Origin: DATLWN01 sp964422615
GTDB lineage: Bacteria; Pseudomonadota; Zetaproteobacteria; Mariprofundales; Mariprofundaceae
Length of the DNA stretch: 64,000 nucleotides
Assembly (NCBI GenBank): GCA_964422615.1
Contig: CAYRBJ010000006.1
Coordinates: 25,223-89,222, forward strand
Reading direction: 5' to 3'
The notes below the pieces were generated by a model that was given only the letters and a program-made list of their open reading frames with translations, was not told the origin of the DNA and did no database searches. This document shows, piece after piece, positions 52,770 to 61,176 of the stretch (position 1 is the first letter of the stretch; every line of letters starts with the position of its first letter). A program made the translations under genes and the position numbers.

Positions 52770-53836
52770 CGGATCTTCAGCGTGGATAGCGCGATCAGCG
52801 CCAGGATCATGGCGATGATCCAGAAGCGCACGATGACCTGCGGTTCTGCCCACCCCTTCAGTTCGAAATGATGATGGATTGGTGCCATGCGGAACACGCG
52901 CTTGCCGGTCAGTTTGAAGCTGGTTACCTGCACCATCACCGATACCGCTTCCAGCACGAACAGGCCGCCGGCGATGGCCAGCAGCAGCTGCTGGTGCACG
53001 ACCGAGGCGATATAGCCCAGCGCCCCGCCCAGGGCCAGCGCACCGACATCGCCCATGAACACCTGGGCCGGATAGGTGTTGAACCACAGGAAGCCGAGGC
53101 AGGCGCCGACGATGGCGCCACAGAACACGGTCAGTTCGCCAGCCCCCGCTACATGCGGGATCAACAGATAGGCCGAGAACTTGGCATTGCCGGCCAGGTA
53201 AACGACGACAGCCAGGGCCGCGGCGACCATGAAGGTCGGTGCCACGGCCAGGCCGTCCAGGCCGTCGGTGAGGTTGACGGCGTTGGAGCTGCCAATCAGC
53301 ACCAGCATCACGAACGGCACATAGAACCAGCCAAGATGCCATTGCATCTTAAGGAACGGGATATCGATGATCGGATCGGTCAGGTTCATCAGGCCGATGG
53401 CGGCGATGCCGCTGATTGCCACCTGCAGCACGATCTTCCAGCGTCCGGACAGCCCTTTCGGGTCGCCCTTGCTGAGCTTCAGGTGGTCGTCGAGCCATCC
53501 GATCATGCCGAAGCCGAGGGTCAAAAACAGGCCCAGCCACACGAACAGGTTGGTGATATCGGCCCACAGCAGGGTCGAGATGGTCAAAGACAGCAGGATC
53601 AGCATGCCACCCATGGTCGGTGTTCCCTGCTTGCTCAGGTGCGAGGCCGGTCCGTCACTGCGGATCGGCTGTCCCTGCTGCTGGGTGGTTTTAAGCCAGC
53701 GGATGAACCGTGGGCCGAACAGCCAGCAGATGACCAGCGATGTCAGCAGGGCATAGACCGTACGGAAGGTGATGTACTGGAAGAGGTTGAAGAACCCGAT
53801 GCGGTCGGATAGCGGGTACAGGAGGTTATAGAGCAT
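52766..53836 (-). CDS. mraY: Phospho-MurNAc-pentapeptide translocase
   Basis: A 356-aa polytopic inner-membrane enzyme transferring phospho-MurNAc-pentapeptide to undecaprenyl phosphate (lipid I). Family motifs are the cytoplasmic loop GTPTMGGMLILL, the Mg2+ aspartates in GWLDDHLKLSK, NLTDGLDGLA and the MAPIHHHFELKGW motif near the C-terminus. GGAGGAT precedes the ATG at 53836; its start overlaps the murF end by 11 bp. Confidence 0.97.
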   Translation of the reverse strand: MLYNLLYPLSDRIGFFNLFQYITFRTVYALLTSLVICWLFGPRFIRWLKTTQQQGQPIRSDGPASHLSKQGTPTMGGMLILLSLTISTLLWADITNLFVWLGLFLTLGFGMIGWLDDHLKLSKGDPKGLSGRWKIVLQVAISGIAAIGLMNLTDPIIDIPFLKMQWHLGWFYVPFVMLVLIGSSNAVNLTDGLDGLAVAPTFMVAAALAVVVYLAGNAKFSAYLLIPHVAGAGELTVFCGAIVGACLGFLWFNTYPAQVFMGDVGALALGGALGYIASVVHQQLLLAIAGGLFVLEAVSVMVQVTSFKLTGKRVFRMAPIHHHFELKGWAEPQVIVRFWIIAMILALIALSTLKIR

Positions 53837-55196
53837 GGGCATCCTCCCGGGGGGAGGCGAGAAGGGCGACGATGCGGTCCAGGCGCATGCTGTGCGAGGC
53901 CTTGACCAGCACATCGTCCCCGGTGCCGAGCGGCAAATCGCGCAGATGACAGCAGGCGGCATCGGTATCCGGCAGCCACAGGGCTTCCGCATGGCGGGCG
54001 GCCAGATGTTTCATTCGGGGGCCGACCAGTATCAACTGGTCGACGCCGGTCACATCCAGCGTCGCGTGCAGGGCAGGCGAATCCTCGCCCAACTCCGTCA
54101 TGTCCCCGAGAATGGCGATGCGCCGTCCGGGCATCCGGGCCAGGGTGTCCAGAGCCGCCTGCATCGAGGCCGGGTTCGCGTTGTAGCTGTCGTCGAGGAT
54201 GACGCTGTCGTCGCGGCCGGCCAGCAGCTGCATGCGCCCGGATACCGGCCGCCAGCCGGCCAGGACGTCGCCGACGGCGGCAAGGCTGATGTCGCGGGAG
54301 CGGCAGACCTTCAGGATCACGGTGGCGGCCATGGCCATGTCCTCGGCCCAGTGTCGGGCCGGCAGCAGCATGCGGATCTCGGCCGAATCGGCGCCGTGCC
54401 GCAGCATCAGCCGGCGGCCGTCCAGCGACCATGCCACCGTCTCTCCACCATCATCCATAGCGATACACGGCGCCTGCGGAGCCAGTTCCCGCCGGTCCAG
54501 TTGCGTGCGCACGCCGGGGCCGAGCACGCACCAGCCGCCGGTGGTTACGCCGGCCAGCAGCTCGAATTTCTCGCGCACGACGCCATCCAGACCGCCGAGT
54601 CCCTCGCCATGGGCCGAGGTCAGCCCGGTCAGGACGGCGGCATCCGGGCGCACGATCCCGGCCAGCCGGCGCATCTCGCCCGGCTCACTGATGCCGCATT
54701 CGATGACGGCGAATTCGGCGTCCTCGGGGATGGCGAGCAGGGTCTGCGGCACGCCGACCAGGTTGTTGTGGTTGGCCGGATTTGTGGCCACGCGCATGCC
54801 GAGCATGGTCAGCGCATGCACGATCATGCTGCGCACCGTGGTCTTCCCGTACGAGCCGGTGATACCGATGACGACCGTATCGGTGAGCCGGCGGCGCCAG
54901 GCCGCGGCGATGTCGCCGAGGGCAGCCAGGGTATCGGCGACGACCAGTCGCGGCTTCGCCAGATCGTTCCACCCGGCCGCACCGTCGGCGTCGCCGATCA
55001 GGGCCGTGCAGGTGTCGGCTGCGGCGGCTGCGAAGGCGTGGCCGTCGTAATGCGGGCCGCGCAGGGCCAGGAAGGCCGAACCGGCCTCGGGGTTGCGCGA
55101 ATCGGTGCAGATGCCGGAGATCTCGACAGGTATGCCGGCCGACCCCCCATCGAACCAAGTGCCTCCGGTGGCCTGGGCCAGTTCCATGCCGGTCAT
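53826..55196 (-). CDS. murF: UDP-MurNAc-tripeptide:D-Ala-D-Ala ligase
   Basis: A 456-aa Mur ligase completing the pentapeptide. GITGSYGKTTVRSMI is the P-loop, TNPANHNNLVGVPQTLL the following family motif and DDSYNANPASMQAAL the C-domain motif. The start at 55196 gives an ATGA overlap with murE, like the other junctions; an in-frame ATG two codons upstream (55202) is possible. Confidence 0.95.
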   Translation of the reverse strand: MTGMELAQATGGTWFDGGSAGIPVEISGICTDSRNPEAGSAFLALRGPHYDGHAFAAAAADTCTALIGDADGAAGWNDLAKPRLVVADTLAALGDIAAAWRRRLTDTVVIGITGSYGKTTVRSMIVHALTMLGMRVATNPANHNNLVGVPQTLLAIPEDAEFAVIECGISEPGEMRRLAGIVRPDAAVLTGLTSAHGEGLGGLDGVVREKFELLAGVTTGGWCVLGPGVRTQLDRRELAPQAPCIAMDDGGETVAWSLDGRRLMLRHGADSAEIRMLLPARHWAEDMAMAATVILKVCRSRDISLAAVGDVLAGWRPVSGRMQLLAGRDDSVILDDSYNANPASMQAALDTLARMPGRRIAILGDMTELGEDSPALHATLDVTGVDQLILVGPRMKHLAARHAEALWLPDTDAACCHLRDLPLGTGDDVLVKASHSMRLDRIVALLASPREDAHAL

Positions 55197-56701
55197 GCGC
55201 ATGCCCGGAGGCCTTCGTCGCCGTTCTTGGCGTGCAGGTATTGTCCGGCGATGTCGGCATCGCTCCACGGGCTGCGTTTTCCGGCGATCTCCATGTAGTT
55301 CTCGTGCCCCTTGCCGGCAATGACCAGGGCGTCGCCGGCCTCGAGCTGGGCGATGGCATCCGAAATGGCGCGCCTGCGGTCCAGCTGCAGATGGACCTCG
55401 GCGGTATAGGGCTTGGGCATGCCGTTCTCGATCTCGGAGGCGATGACCTCCGGACGCTCGTCGCGCGGGTTGTCGGAGGTGATCCATACCACGTCGGCCA
55501 GGCGTACGGCGATCTCGCCCATCTGCGGCCGCTTCTCGCGGTCCCGTTCACCGCCGCAGCCGAATACGACGCACAGGCGTTTGCGCGTCATCTTGCGCGC
55601 AGACTCCAGGCACTTCTCCAGCGCCTCGGGCGTGTGCGCATAATCGACGAACACCTGCCAGCGTCCGATGTTGACGGCCTGCATGCGCCCGGGCGGGGCG
55701 CTGATGCCGCCCAGAATCGGCGGCAACCCGCCAGCAGGCACGTCCAGGGCGTGGTGCAGCACCGTGGCGACGCAGGCCACGTTCTCGGCATGGAAATCGC
55801 CGAACGGGATGTCTTCGACCAGGATCTCCTCGTCGCCGCATTTGAGGCGGACCATGCCCGGCAGTTCCTGCTCCCAGCCGAGGGCCACGTCGCTGCGGTA
55901 CAGGCCGTGCCCGTACCAGCGCACGTCGGCATCCAGGCGGCGGCGGATCTCCGCGTAGTCGCCGTTGGCGATGGCGATGGCGCCATGCGCCAGGCTGTCG
56001 AGCACGAAGCCGGCCTTGGTGTTGGCATAGTTGTCGAAACCGCCGTGATCCTGCAGGTGATCGTGCCCGAGGCTGGTCCATACCGAGGCGGCCATGTCGA
56101 TACCGGCGATGCGTCCCTGGGCGATGCCGTGGGAGGAGACCTCCGCCACCAGGGTGTCGATGCCCTGCTGGTCCGCGGCATGCAGCAGTCGGTGCATGGT
56201 CAGCAGCGCTGGCGTGGTGTTGCCGATGTCGATGATATCGTCATCGTCGCGAATCCAGCCCAGGGTGCCGACGGACCAGCAGCGGCGGCCGGCACGCATC
56301 AGTGCCTGGCGCAGCATCCAGGCCACGCTGGTCTTGCCGTCGGTGCCGGTGATGCCGATGTAGCGCACGGCACTCTTCTCGGTGCCGAACCAGCGGCGCA
56401 GCAGCTGCCCGGCCTGCTCCATCGTGTGCAGCTGGACGAAGGGCAGGGTGGTATCCACCGGCCGGTTTCCGATGACAATGGCCGCACTGGCGCCGCGTTC
56501 CTTGGCCATGTCCAGGTAGCGGTTGGGATCGGTGGCGCGCGGTAGGCACAGGAAGGCCTCGCCGGCTTCAATCATGCGGGAGTCGTCACGAATGTCCTTC
56601 ACCTTGGCATCGCCGTGGGCAGGCGCGATGCCCCTGGCCAGTGTCGCAAGTGCGCGCGCGGGGCGGTGGGTGACGGCGACAAGATCGGCGAGGTTATTCA
56701 T
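55193..56701 (-). CDS. murE: UDP-MurNAc-L-Ala-D-Glu:meso-diaminopimelate ligase
   Basis: A 502-aa Mur ligase. GITGTDGKTSVAWML is the P-loop and VFVDYAHTPEALEKCLE the C-domain motif. TSDNPRDERPE carries DNPR, the motif that selects meso-DAP rather than lysine, so this cell wall should be A1-gamma type. The ATG at 56701 overlaps the ftsI stop by 8 bp; a longer frame reads into ftsI. Confidence 0.97.
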   Translation of the reverse strand: MNNLADLVAVTHRPARALATLARGIAPAHGDAKVKDIRDDSRMIEAGEAFLCLPRATDPNRYLDMAKERGASAAIVIGNRPVDTTLPFVQLHTMEQAGQLLRRWFGTEKSAVRYIGITGTDGKTSVAWMLRQALMRAGRRCWSVGTLGWIRDDDDIIDIGNTTPALLTMHRLLHAADQQGIDTLVAEVSSHGIAQGRIAGIDMAASVWTSLGHDHLQDHGGFDNYANTKAGFVLDSLAHGAIAIANGDYAEIRRRLDADVRWYGHGLYRSDVALGWEQELPGMVRLKCGDEEILVEDIPFGDFHAENVACVATVLHHALDVPAGGLPPILGGISAPPGRMQAVNIGRWQVFVDYAHTPEALEKCLESARKMTRKRLCVVFGCGGERDREKRPQMGEIAVRLADVVWITSDNPRDERPEVIASEIENGMPKPYTAEVHLQLDRRRAISDAIAQLEAGDALVIAGKGHENYMEIAGKRSPWSDADIAGQYLHAKNGDEGLRACA

Positions 56702-58571
56702 GCAGCCACACCTCGAGCTGATTTCCGGGTTCCAGCGATGCCAGGGAGACCGGCGACTGTCGGGCCACCCAGCCGGAACCGTGCACGCGCAGCTGGAATC
56801 CGTTTTCGGCAGCATATGTCCTTACTTGGCGCAGCGACATGCCCTGCAGCGAGCCGTTCGTGGGCGTCGAATGCTGCATGGTGGTCGCCGCCTGCAAGAT
56901 TTTCCAGGGTGCCGATATTCCGGGATCGGGGGCGATACCCATGTAGGGCAGGGCGGCGGCGGCGATCTGGCGGAAAATGGGCGCCGCCACCTGTCCGCCG
57001 TAGATGCTTTCGGAAGGGTCATCGATCATCACGACGATCACCAGGGCTGGATGATCGGCGGGGACCATGCCGGCGAAAACCGCCGTAAAGTGATGATTGG
57101 AATAACGACCGTCCGGGTTGACCTTCTGGGCCGTGCCCGTCTTGCCGGCCACACGATATCCGGCCGGTACCGCCAGCTTGCCGGTGCCATCCGGGCTGGC
57201 CGCTACGTCCAGCATGCTCATGATCTGGCGGGTGATTTTTTTCGGAATCACCCGTTCCGGTGGCGGCACCGGTTCGCCCTCGACGAGCTGAGGTGCCACC
57301 CGCATTCCGCCGTTGGCCAGAGCGCAAAAGGCCGTTGCGAGCTGCAACGGCGTGACTGCGACACCCTGCCCGAAGGCAATGTTGGCCGTTTCCACCGGCC
57401 CCCATTTGTCTATGGGGGGGAGTATCCCCGGAGATTCCCCGCCGAGACCGATGCCTGTGCGTTCCCCGAAACCAAGCCGGCTCAACATATGGCGCAGGTC
57501 CTTCGGCCCGATATCAAGGGCGATCTTGGCCGCGCCGATATTGCTCGATTTGGCGAGGATCTGCGTCAGATTCAGCCATGTATTGGGGTGGTCGTCATGG
57601 ATCACGTAATTGGCGACGCGCATGCTGCCCTTGTCACAGTAGACCTCGGAGTCCGGATGCCAGCGGCCGGACATCAGGGCGGCGGCCAGGGTGAACGGCT
57701 TGAGGCTGGAGCCCGGTTCGAACACGTCCGTGATGGCTCGGTCGCGCCATTGCCGTGGCTTGTATTTGCTGAAGTCGTTCGGGTTGAAACTCGGCCAGCT
57801 GACCATGGCCAGGATAGCGCCGTCATCGGGGCGCATGACGATGACAGATCCGCTCTTGGCTTTGTTGTCGTTGATGCCTTCCACAAGTGCCGCATAGGCC
57901 ATACTCTGGATGGCGGCATCCATGGTCAGTTGGATGCTTTGCCCCATTTTCGGTTTTCGCAACCAAACGCCTCCGGGCAGGGAATGGCCGAGGGCGTCTC
58001 GCCGCACCTGCATCAGGCCGGGCCGGCCTGACAGCTGTGAATCCATCGCCAGTTCAAGTCCCTCGAGACCGTGTCCGTCAACGCCGACGAAGCCGAGGAC
58101 ATGGCCGGTTTCCGGCCCCTGCGGCTGGTAGCGGCGCCACTCGGTTTCCTGGCGAACCCCGGGGATGTGCAGGGCCATCACCCGGGATGCCAGCTCGGGC
58201 GCCACCTGGCGCGATAGCCATATGAATCCCGAGTGCGCATGCAGCAGGGCACGTACCGATTTGACGGGCATGGACAGCGCCTTGGCCAGTGCGGGAATGC
58301 GGTCGTCCGGGACCTCGTCGGCGATGGCCGAGATCGAGGGCACCTGGATGCTGTTGGCGAGGATACGTCCCTTGCAGTCAGAGATCAGTCCGCGAGGCGC
58401 TACGGATTCATAGGTGCGGTAGCGCTGCTTTTGCGCCAGTTCGTTCAGGTGACCCGCTTGCATCCACTGCAGGTCGACGGCACGAATGGCGAGCATGCCC
58501 ATGGCCAGGGCCATAAGGCCGGCAACCACGTCGACGCGGCGCCGGAAATACACGCGTTCGTTGGTGCTCAT
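56694..58571 (-). CDS. ftsI: Septal transpeptidase FtsI (PBP3) with a C-terminal PASTA domain
   Basis: A 625-aa class B penicillin-binding protein: N-terminal helix (VAGLMALAMGMLAIRAVDL), dimerisation region, and transpeptidase domain with SxxK (PGSSLKPF), SxN (AKSSNIG) and KTG (AGKTGTAQK) motifs. Residues about 565-625 form one PASTA domain (LQGMSLRQVRTYAAENGFQL...LASLEPGNQLEVWLHE). Enteric FtsI lacks PASTA and is shorter (588 aa). It works with FtsW in septum synthesis. It overlaps ftsL by 4 bp. Confidence 0.95.
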   Translation of the reverse strand: MSTNERVYFRRRVDVVAGLMALAMGMLAIRAVDLQWMQAGHLNELAQKQRYRTYESVAPRGLISDCKGRILANSIQVPSISAIADEVPDDRIPALAKALSMPVKSVRALLHAHSGFIWLSRQVAPELASRVMALHIPGVRQETEWRRYQPQGPETGHVLGFVGVDGHGLEGLELAMDSQLSGRPGLMQVRRDALGHSLPGGVWLRKPKMGQSIQLTMDAAIQSMAYAALVEGINDNKAKSGSVIVMRPDDGAILAMVSWPSFNPNDFSKYKPRQWRDRAITDVFEPGSSLKPFTLAAALMSGRWHPDSEVYCDKGSMRVANYVIHDDHPNTWLNLTQILAKSSNIGAAKIALDIGPKDLRHMLSRLGFGERTGIGLGGESPGILPPIDKWGPVETANIAFGQGVAVTPLQLATAFCALANGGMRVAPQLVEGEPVPPPERVIPKKITRQIMSMLDVAASPDGTGKLAVPAGYRVAGKTGTAQKVNPDGRYSNHHFTAVFAGMVPADHPALVIVVMIDDPSESIYGGQVAAPIFRQIAAAALPYMGIAPDPGISAPWKILQAATTMQHSTPTNGSLQGMSLRQVRTYAAENGFQLRVHGSGWVARQSPVSLASLEPGNQLEVWLHE

Positions 58572-58837
58572 GGCCGGATCACCTGCATGGGCGAGGGTGG
58601 AGCCATGCCCAGTCGCTTGGCGGTGCTGCGCAGCCTGTCCGGGCGGGTGATGCTGGCCAACTCCAGCTTGAGCCGGTTCAGATCCGCCGACAGGTCCTGA
58701 CGCTCCTTCAGGTCCTTTCCCGTTTGCATCGAGATTTCATAGCGGGCGTGGGATAACCACACTTCGCCGGCAGCAAACATCACAATGCAGCCGGCCAGGG
58801 CCAGGCCGTATGCGCTCCTTGCCTGCGGCAGCATCAC
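58568..58837 (-). CDS. ftsL: Cell division protein FtsL
   Basis: An 89-aa bitopic protein with one membrane helix (GLALAGCIVMFAAGEVWL) and a periplasmic heptad-like coil (DLKERQDLSADLNRLKLELASI) ending RLGMAPPSPMQVI, the usual FtsL C-terminal motif. Sequence is divergent but position between rsmH and ftsI is diagnostic. It overlaps both neighbours by 4 bp. Confidence 0.92.
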   Translation of the reverse strand: MMLPQARSAYGLALAGCIVMFAAGEVWLSHARYEISMQTGKDLKERQDLSADLNRLKLELASITRPDRLRSTAKRLGMAPPSPMQVIRP

Positions 58838-59799
58838 GGTTGATTCCCCCCGACATCGGCGAGTCGTTCGGCGACGCGCATCATGGCGGAGCGGCTGCGC
58901 GGGTTTGCCTCGATTTCATGCGCATCGGCGCGGATCGGTTTCTTGTGTACCCAGCGCATGCTCGCCCTGCGCCCGCAGACGCAGACGGGGAATTCCGGCG
59001 GGCAGGTGCAGGGATGCACCTCGCTCTCGATCAGGTCGCGCACCCGTCGATCCTCGCCGGAATGAAAGGAAATCACCGCCAGTCGGCCGCCGGGGGCCAG
59101 GTGTTGCATGGCTGTACGGATGCCGGCATCGATCTGGGCGAATTCGTCATTGACCCAGATACGCAGGGCCTGAAAGGTGCGGGTGGCCGGGTGCTTGCCG
59201 CCGAAGCGGGTTTGCGGGGGCACAGCGTGGAAGCAGGCGTTCTCGAGCTCGCGTGTGGTGGAAAGGTGCCCCTCTCGACGGGCGGCCAGGATGGCGCGGG
59301 CGATACGCCTGGCATGACGTTCATCCCCGAAGTCACGGATGATCTGCGCCAGGGCTTTTTCCGAGATGCGGTCGAGGCGTTCGCCCAGCGGTTGTCCCCG
59401 ACTGGTATCCATGCGCATGTCCAACGGTCCATCGAGGCTGAATGAGAAGCCGCGTACCGCCTGGTCCAGCTGGGGTGAGGACACGCCGAGGTCGAAGCCG
59501 ATGCCGTTCACCGTCGGCCATCCTTGGCGAGCGAGGACATCCGGCAGGGATGCGAAATCGGCATGGACGATGTGGAAGCGGGTATCTTGTGTGGCCAAGC
59601 GTTCACCCTCGCGGATGGCTTCGGCATCGCGGTCCATTGCCAGCAGCCTGCCCCGTGGCGAAAGCCGGGCCAGCAGTGCTTTGGCATGGCCGCCGCGGCC
59701 GAAGGTGCAATCCACATAGCGGCCGTCTGCATCGATGCAGAGCGCATCGATAAAGGGTTTAAGAAGTACGGAAAGATGCTGGGGCTCGTCATCAGACAC
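58834..59799 (-). CDS. rsmH: 16S rRNA (cytosine-1402-N4)-methyltransferase
   Basis: A 321-aa SAM enzyme (MraW) methylating N4 of C1402; RsmI, also in this window, completes the same nucleotide. VDCTFGRGGHAKALL is SAM motif I, GIGFDLGVSSPQLDQAVRGFSF follows, and VISFHSGEDRRVRD is the C-terminal motif. The GTG at 59799 is chosen from homology (DDEPQHLSVLLKP) and the upstream AAGGGG; it overlaps mraZ by 8 bp. Confidence 0.95.
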   Translation of the reverse strand: MSDDEPQHLSVLLKPFIDALCIDADGRYVDCTFGRGGHAKALLARLSPRGRLLAMDRDAEAIREGERLATQDTRFHIVHADFASLPDVLARQGWPTVNGIGFDLGVSSPQLDQAVRGFSFSLDGPLDMRMDTSRGQPLGERLDRISEKALAQIIRDFGDERHARRIARAILAARREGHLSTTRELENACFHAVPPQTRFGGKHPATRTFQALRIWVNDEFAQIDAGIRTAMQHLAPGGRLAVISFHSGEDRRVRDLIESEVHPCTCPPEFPVCVCGRRASMRWVHKKPIRADAHEIEANPRSRSAMMRVAERLADVGGNQP

Positions 59800-60226
59800 T
59801 CCGCCGCCCCTTGCGCAGAATGGCCAGGTCCTGCTGCAGCGTTTGCTGGCGGGCATCGGCATCCCATATCTCGAAGTGGTTGGCGCCGCCGGCGAACACG
59901 ACCTTCTTTTTCAGGCCGGCATGGTCGCGCAGCACCGAGGAAACCAGGATTCGCCCCTGGCGGTCCGGCTGGCAGGTGACGGCGGGGCTGATAACGAAAC
60001 GCTCGAAGGCCCGCACCCACGGGTCGTCGATCGGCTTGCCGCGCACCTCTGCCAGCACGACGCGTTCCCATTCCTTGGTCGGATAGACGCGGATGCAGCC
60101 GTCGTAATCGCGCGTGATGACGATGGCTTCGTCGTTATAACGGCGCTTCAGGGCATCGCGGAATGCGGCCGGGATGCTGATGCGCCCCTTGCTGTCCATG
60201 GTGTTTTCGAACTCGCCCTGAAACAT
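59792..60226 (-). CDS. mraZ: Transcriptional regulator MraZ
   Basis: A 144-aa dodecamer-forming AbrB-like DNA-binding protein with two tandem MraZ repeats, each with a DxxxR element (SKGRISIPAAFRD and DRQGRILVSSVLRDHAG). MraZ represses the division cluster by binding TGGGN direct repeats upstream of its own gene. Here three such boxes lie 36-61 bp upstream of the ATG. Confidence 0.96.
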   Translation of the reverse strand: MFQGEFENTMDSKGRISIPAAFRDALKRRYNDEAIVITRDYDGCIRVYPTKEWERVVLAEVRGKPIDDPWVRAFERFVISPAVTCQPDRQGRILVSSVLRDHAGLKKKVVFAGGANHFEIWDADARQQTLQQDLAILRKGRRSV

Positions 60227-60262
60227 CGCCGCTCGCCGTGCCTCCCGCTACATGGGGTTTTT

Positions 60263-60287
60263 ACCCACAATTTCCCACTTGATGCCA
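60263..60287 (-). promoter_or_regulatory. MraZ operator: three TGGN-type direct repeats with 10-bp period
   Basis: On the minus strand TGGCA, TGGGA and TGGGT occur at 60287-60283, 60277-60273 and 60267-60263, each separated by exactly 5 bases. This is the known MraZ-box arrangement. The boxes begin at the end of the -10 element and would cover the transcription start, fitting autorepression. Confidence 0.82.
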
Positions 60288-60315
60288 ATATTGGCCATCG
60301 ATCAACCCTTGTCAA
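60287..60315 (-). promoter_or_regulatory. Sigma-70 promoter of the division cluster
   Basis: A consensus -35 TTGACA (60315-60310) is followed by a 17-bp spacer and AATATT (60292-60287) as a 4/6 match to the -10. It reads toward mraZ. Confidence 0.75.
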
Positions 60316-60335
60316 TGGGTTCCATGACCCATTGA
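60312..60335. promoter_or_regulatory. Perfect 9-bp inverted repeat over the -35 of mraZ
   Basis: TCAATGGGT (60312-60320) and ACCCATTGA (60327-60335) are exact reverse complements with a 6-bp spacer; the left arm overlaps the -35. No T-run follows, so an operator is likelier than a kdsB terminator. Confidence 0.6.
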
Positions 60336-60446
60336 GGCGCGGTGAGGCAATGGCGCACGCCTTTGGGCACCACGAATATGGAAGAAGATGAAGGGAAATC
60401 CCGTGTGAAGGGGAGGGTGGGGAAAAGTGGTGTTGGCTGTAGGGTG

Positions 60447-61169
60447 CTATTGGCTGGCGGCGAGCAGTTGTGCGACGCGGGCCAGATCCTCGGGCGTATC
60501 GACGCCGATGGTGCTGAACCGGCCGATGGTGACGGCAATGGCGTGGCCGTGGTGCAGGGCGCGCAACTGCTCGAGCTGTTCCGCCTTTTCAGCCTCGCTG
60601 GGGGACAGCGAGGGATAGGCCAACAGGAAGGGTCGGCGGTAGGCATACAGGCCGATGTGCTTCAGATAGCTGGCGGCGGCCGCTTGCCTCGGGTAGGGAA
60701 TGGCAGACCGGCTGAAATAAAGCGCCTGACCATGCTGGTTGATGACGACCTTGACTACATTCGGATTCCCCGCATGGGAGGCTTCCAGCGGTTCGGCCAG
60801 CGTGGCCATCTGCAGGGCGGCATCCTGTCGCAGGGGCTGACTGACGGCGCGGATCGCTTCCGGCGAAATCAGCGGCTCGTCGCCCTGCACATTGACGACA
60901 ATATCGCAGTCGATAGAGGCAAAGGCCTCGGCCAGGCGCTCCGTGCCGCTGGTGTGGTGTGTGGCGGTCATATGCACCTGTGCCCCGGCCTGTGTGGCGG
61001 CGTCGGCGATGCGGGCGTCATCGGTGGCGACGATGACCGGGCCGGAATCGGCGGAGCGTGCGCGCTCGATGACGTGGGCGATCATCGGCCGTCCGTGCAG
61101 GGATGCGAGGGCCTTGCCCGGAAAACGGGTGGAAGCGAATCGCGCCGGGATGCCGATGGCGATGTTCAC
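60447..61169 (-). CDS. kdsB: 3-deoxy-manno-octulosonate cytidylyltransferase
   Basis: A 240-aa CMP-KDO synthetase activating KDO for transfer to lipid A. IAIGIPARFASTRFPGKAL is the nucleotide loop, VIVATDDARIADAA and VVNVQGDEPLI the family motifs, and a late TIGVDTPEDLARV. The GTG start at 61169 is chosen because no ATG precedes the conserved N-terminus; the longer frame overlaps rfaE1. It follows rfaE1 by 7 bp. Confidence 0.95.
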   Translation of the reverse strand: MNIAIGIPARFASTRFPGKALASLHGRPMIAHVIERARSADSGPVIVATDDARIADAATQAGAQVHMTATHHTSGTERLAEAFASIDCDIVVNVQGDEPLISPEAIRAVSQPLRQDAALQMATLAEPLEASHAGNPNVVKVVINQHGQALYFSRSAIPYPRQAAAASYLKHIGLYAYRRPFLLAYPSLSPSEAEKAEQLEQLRALHHGHAIAVTIGRFSTIGVDTPEDLARVAQLLAASQ

Positions 61170-61176
61170 GTTGACA

